Below are positions 6,221 to 6,229 of a DNA stretch of 6,229 nt, piece after piece. Position 1 is the stretch's first letter, and each line of letters starts with the position of its first letter. The stretch comes from an uncultured Lachnospiraceae bacterium (GTDB taxonomy: Bacteria > Bacillota > Clostridia > Lachnospirales > Lachnospiraceae), in NCBI GenBank assembly GCA_946566415.1, contig CAMNWW010000135.1:1-6229 (forward strand), given 5' to 3'. The notes beneath the pieces are model-generated. The model saw nothing but the letters and a program-made list of their open reading frames with translations. It was not told the origin of the DNA and searched no databases. The translations under genes and the position numbers were made by a program.

Positions 6221-6229
6221 ATGAAGAAA
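6221..6229 (+). CDS. Start of a further gene, truncated by the window end (Met-Lys-Lys...)
   Basis: Only three codons are visible. ATG AAG AAA after a plausible ribosome binding site is a common beginning of secreted or lipoprotein signal peptides, such as transporter substrate-binding proteins, but it is also common in other genes. No function can be assigned. Confidence 0.4.

Overview
The window is one gene-dense, co-directional (+ strand) block of anaerobic carbon metabolism. An oxygen-sensitive glycyl radical enzyme (GRE) with its radical-SAM activase, an iron-type alcohol dehydrogenase resembling clostridial 4-hydroxybutyrate dehydrogenase, a split transketolase and strong GGAG-type ribosome binding sites together suggest a strictly anaerobic Firmicute, probably of the gut Clostridia/Lachnospiraceae type. 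That assignment is inferred from gene content and style; no phylogenetic marker is present.

Layout. Positions 2-1231 hold the C-terminal half of a GRE whose 5' end lies before the window; its frame carries an in-frame TAG at 35-37, upstream of the catalytic cysteine. Next come the GRE activase (1241-2206), an iron-dependent alcohol dehydrogenase (2199-3311), the thiamine-diphosphate-binding N-terminal subunit (3332-4174) and C-terminal subunit (4178-5146) of a two-piece transketolase, and a zinc-dependent medium-chain alcohol/polyol dehydrogenase (5153-6175). A new reading frame starts at 6221 and leaves the window after three codons. Gaps are -8 to 20 bases up to the last gene and 45 bases before the next start. 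I see no convincing promoter or terminator, so this looks like the middle of a longer operon.

How the genes may work together (inference). The order GRE, activase, iron-ADH is that of clostridial glycerol dehydratase operons, where a radical dehydratase turns a diol into an aldehyde that the iron-ADH reduces to dispose of NADH. The zinc dehydrogenase could oxidise a polyol or hydroxy acid to a ketose-like compound, and the split transketolase could move a two-carbon unit from it. This would give a redox-balanced fermentation of an unidentified polyol, sugar acid or sulfonate-like compound. The GRE has atypical active-site and glycyl-loop residues (GCWET; RMGGLS instead of RVxGY/F), and the transketolase C-subunit appears to have lost some usual substrate-contact residues. 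A known substrate therefore cannot be transferred, and the combination may be an undescribed pathway.

The main caveat is the TAG at 35-37. If it is real and not read through, the GRE is inactive and the locus is decaying. The other five complete genes are intact, so a recent mutation, a strain polymorphism or a base-call error are all possible.
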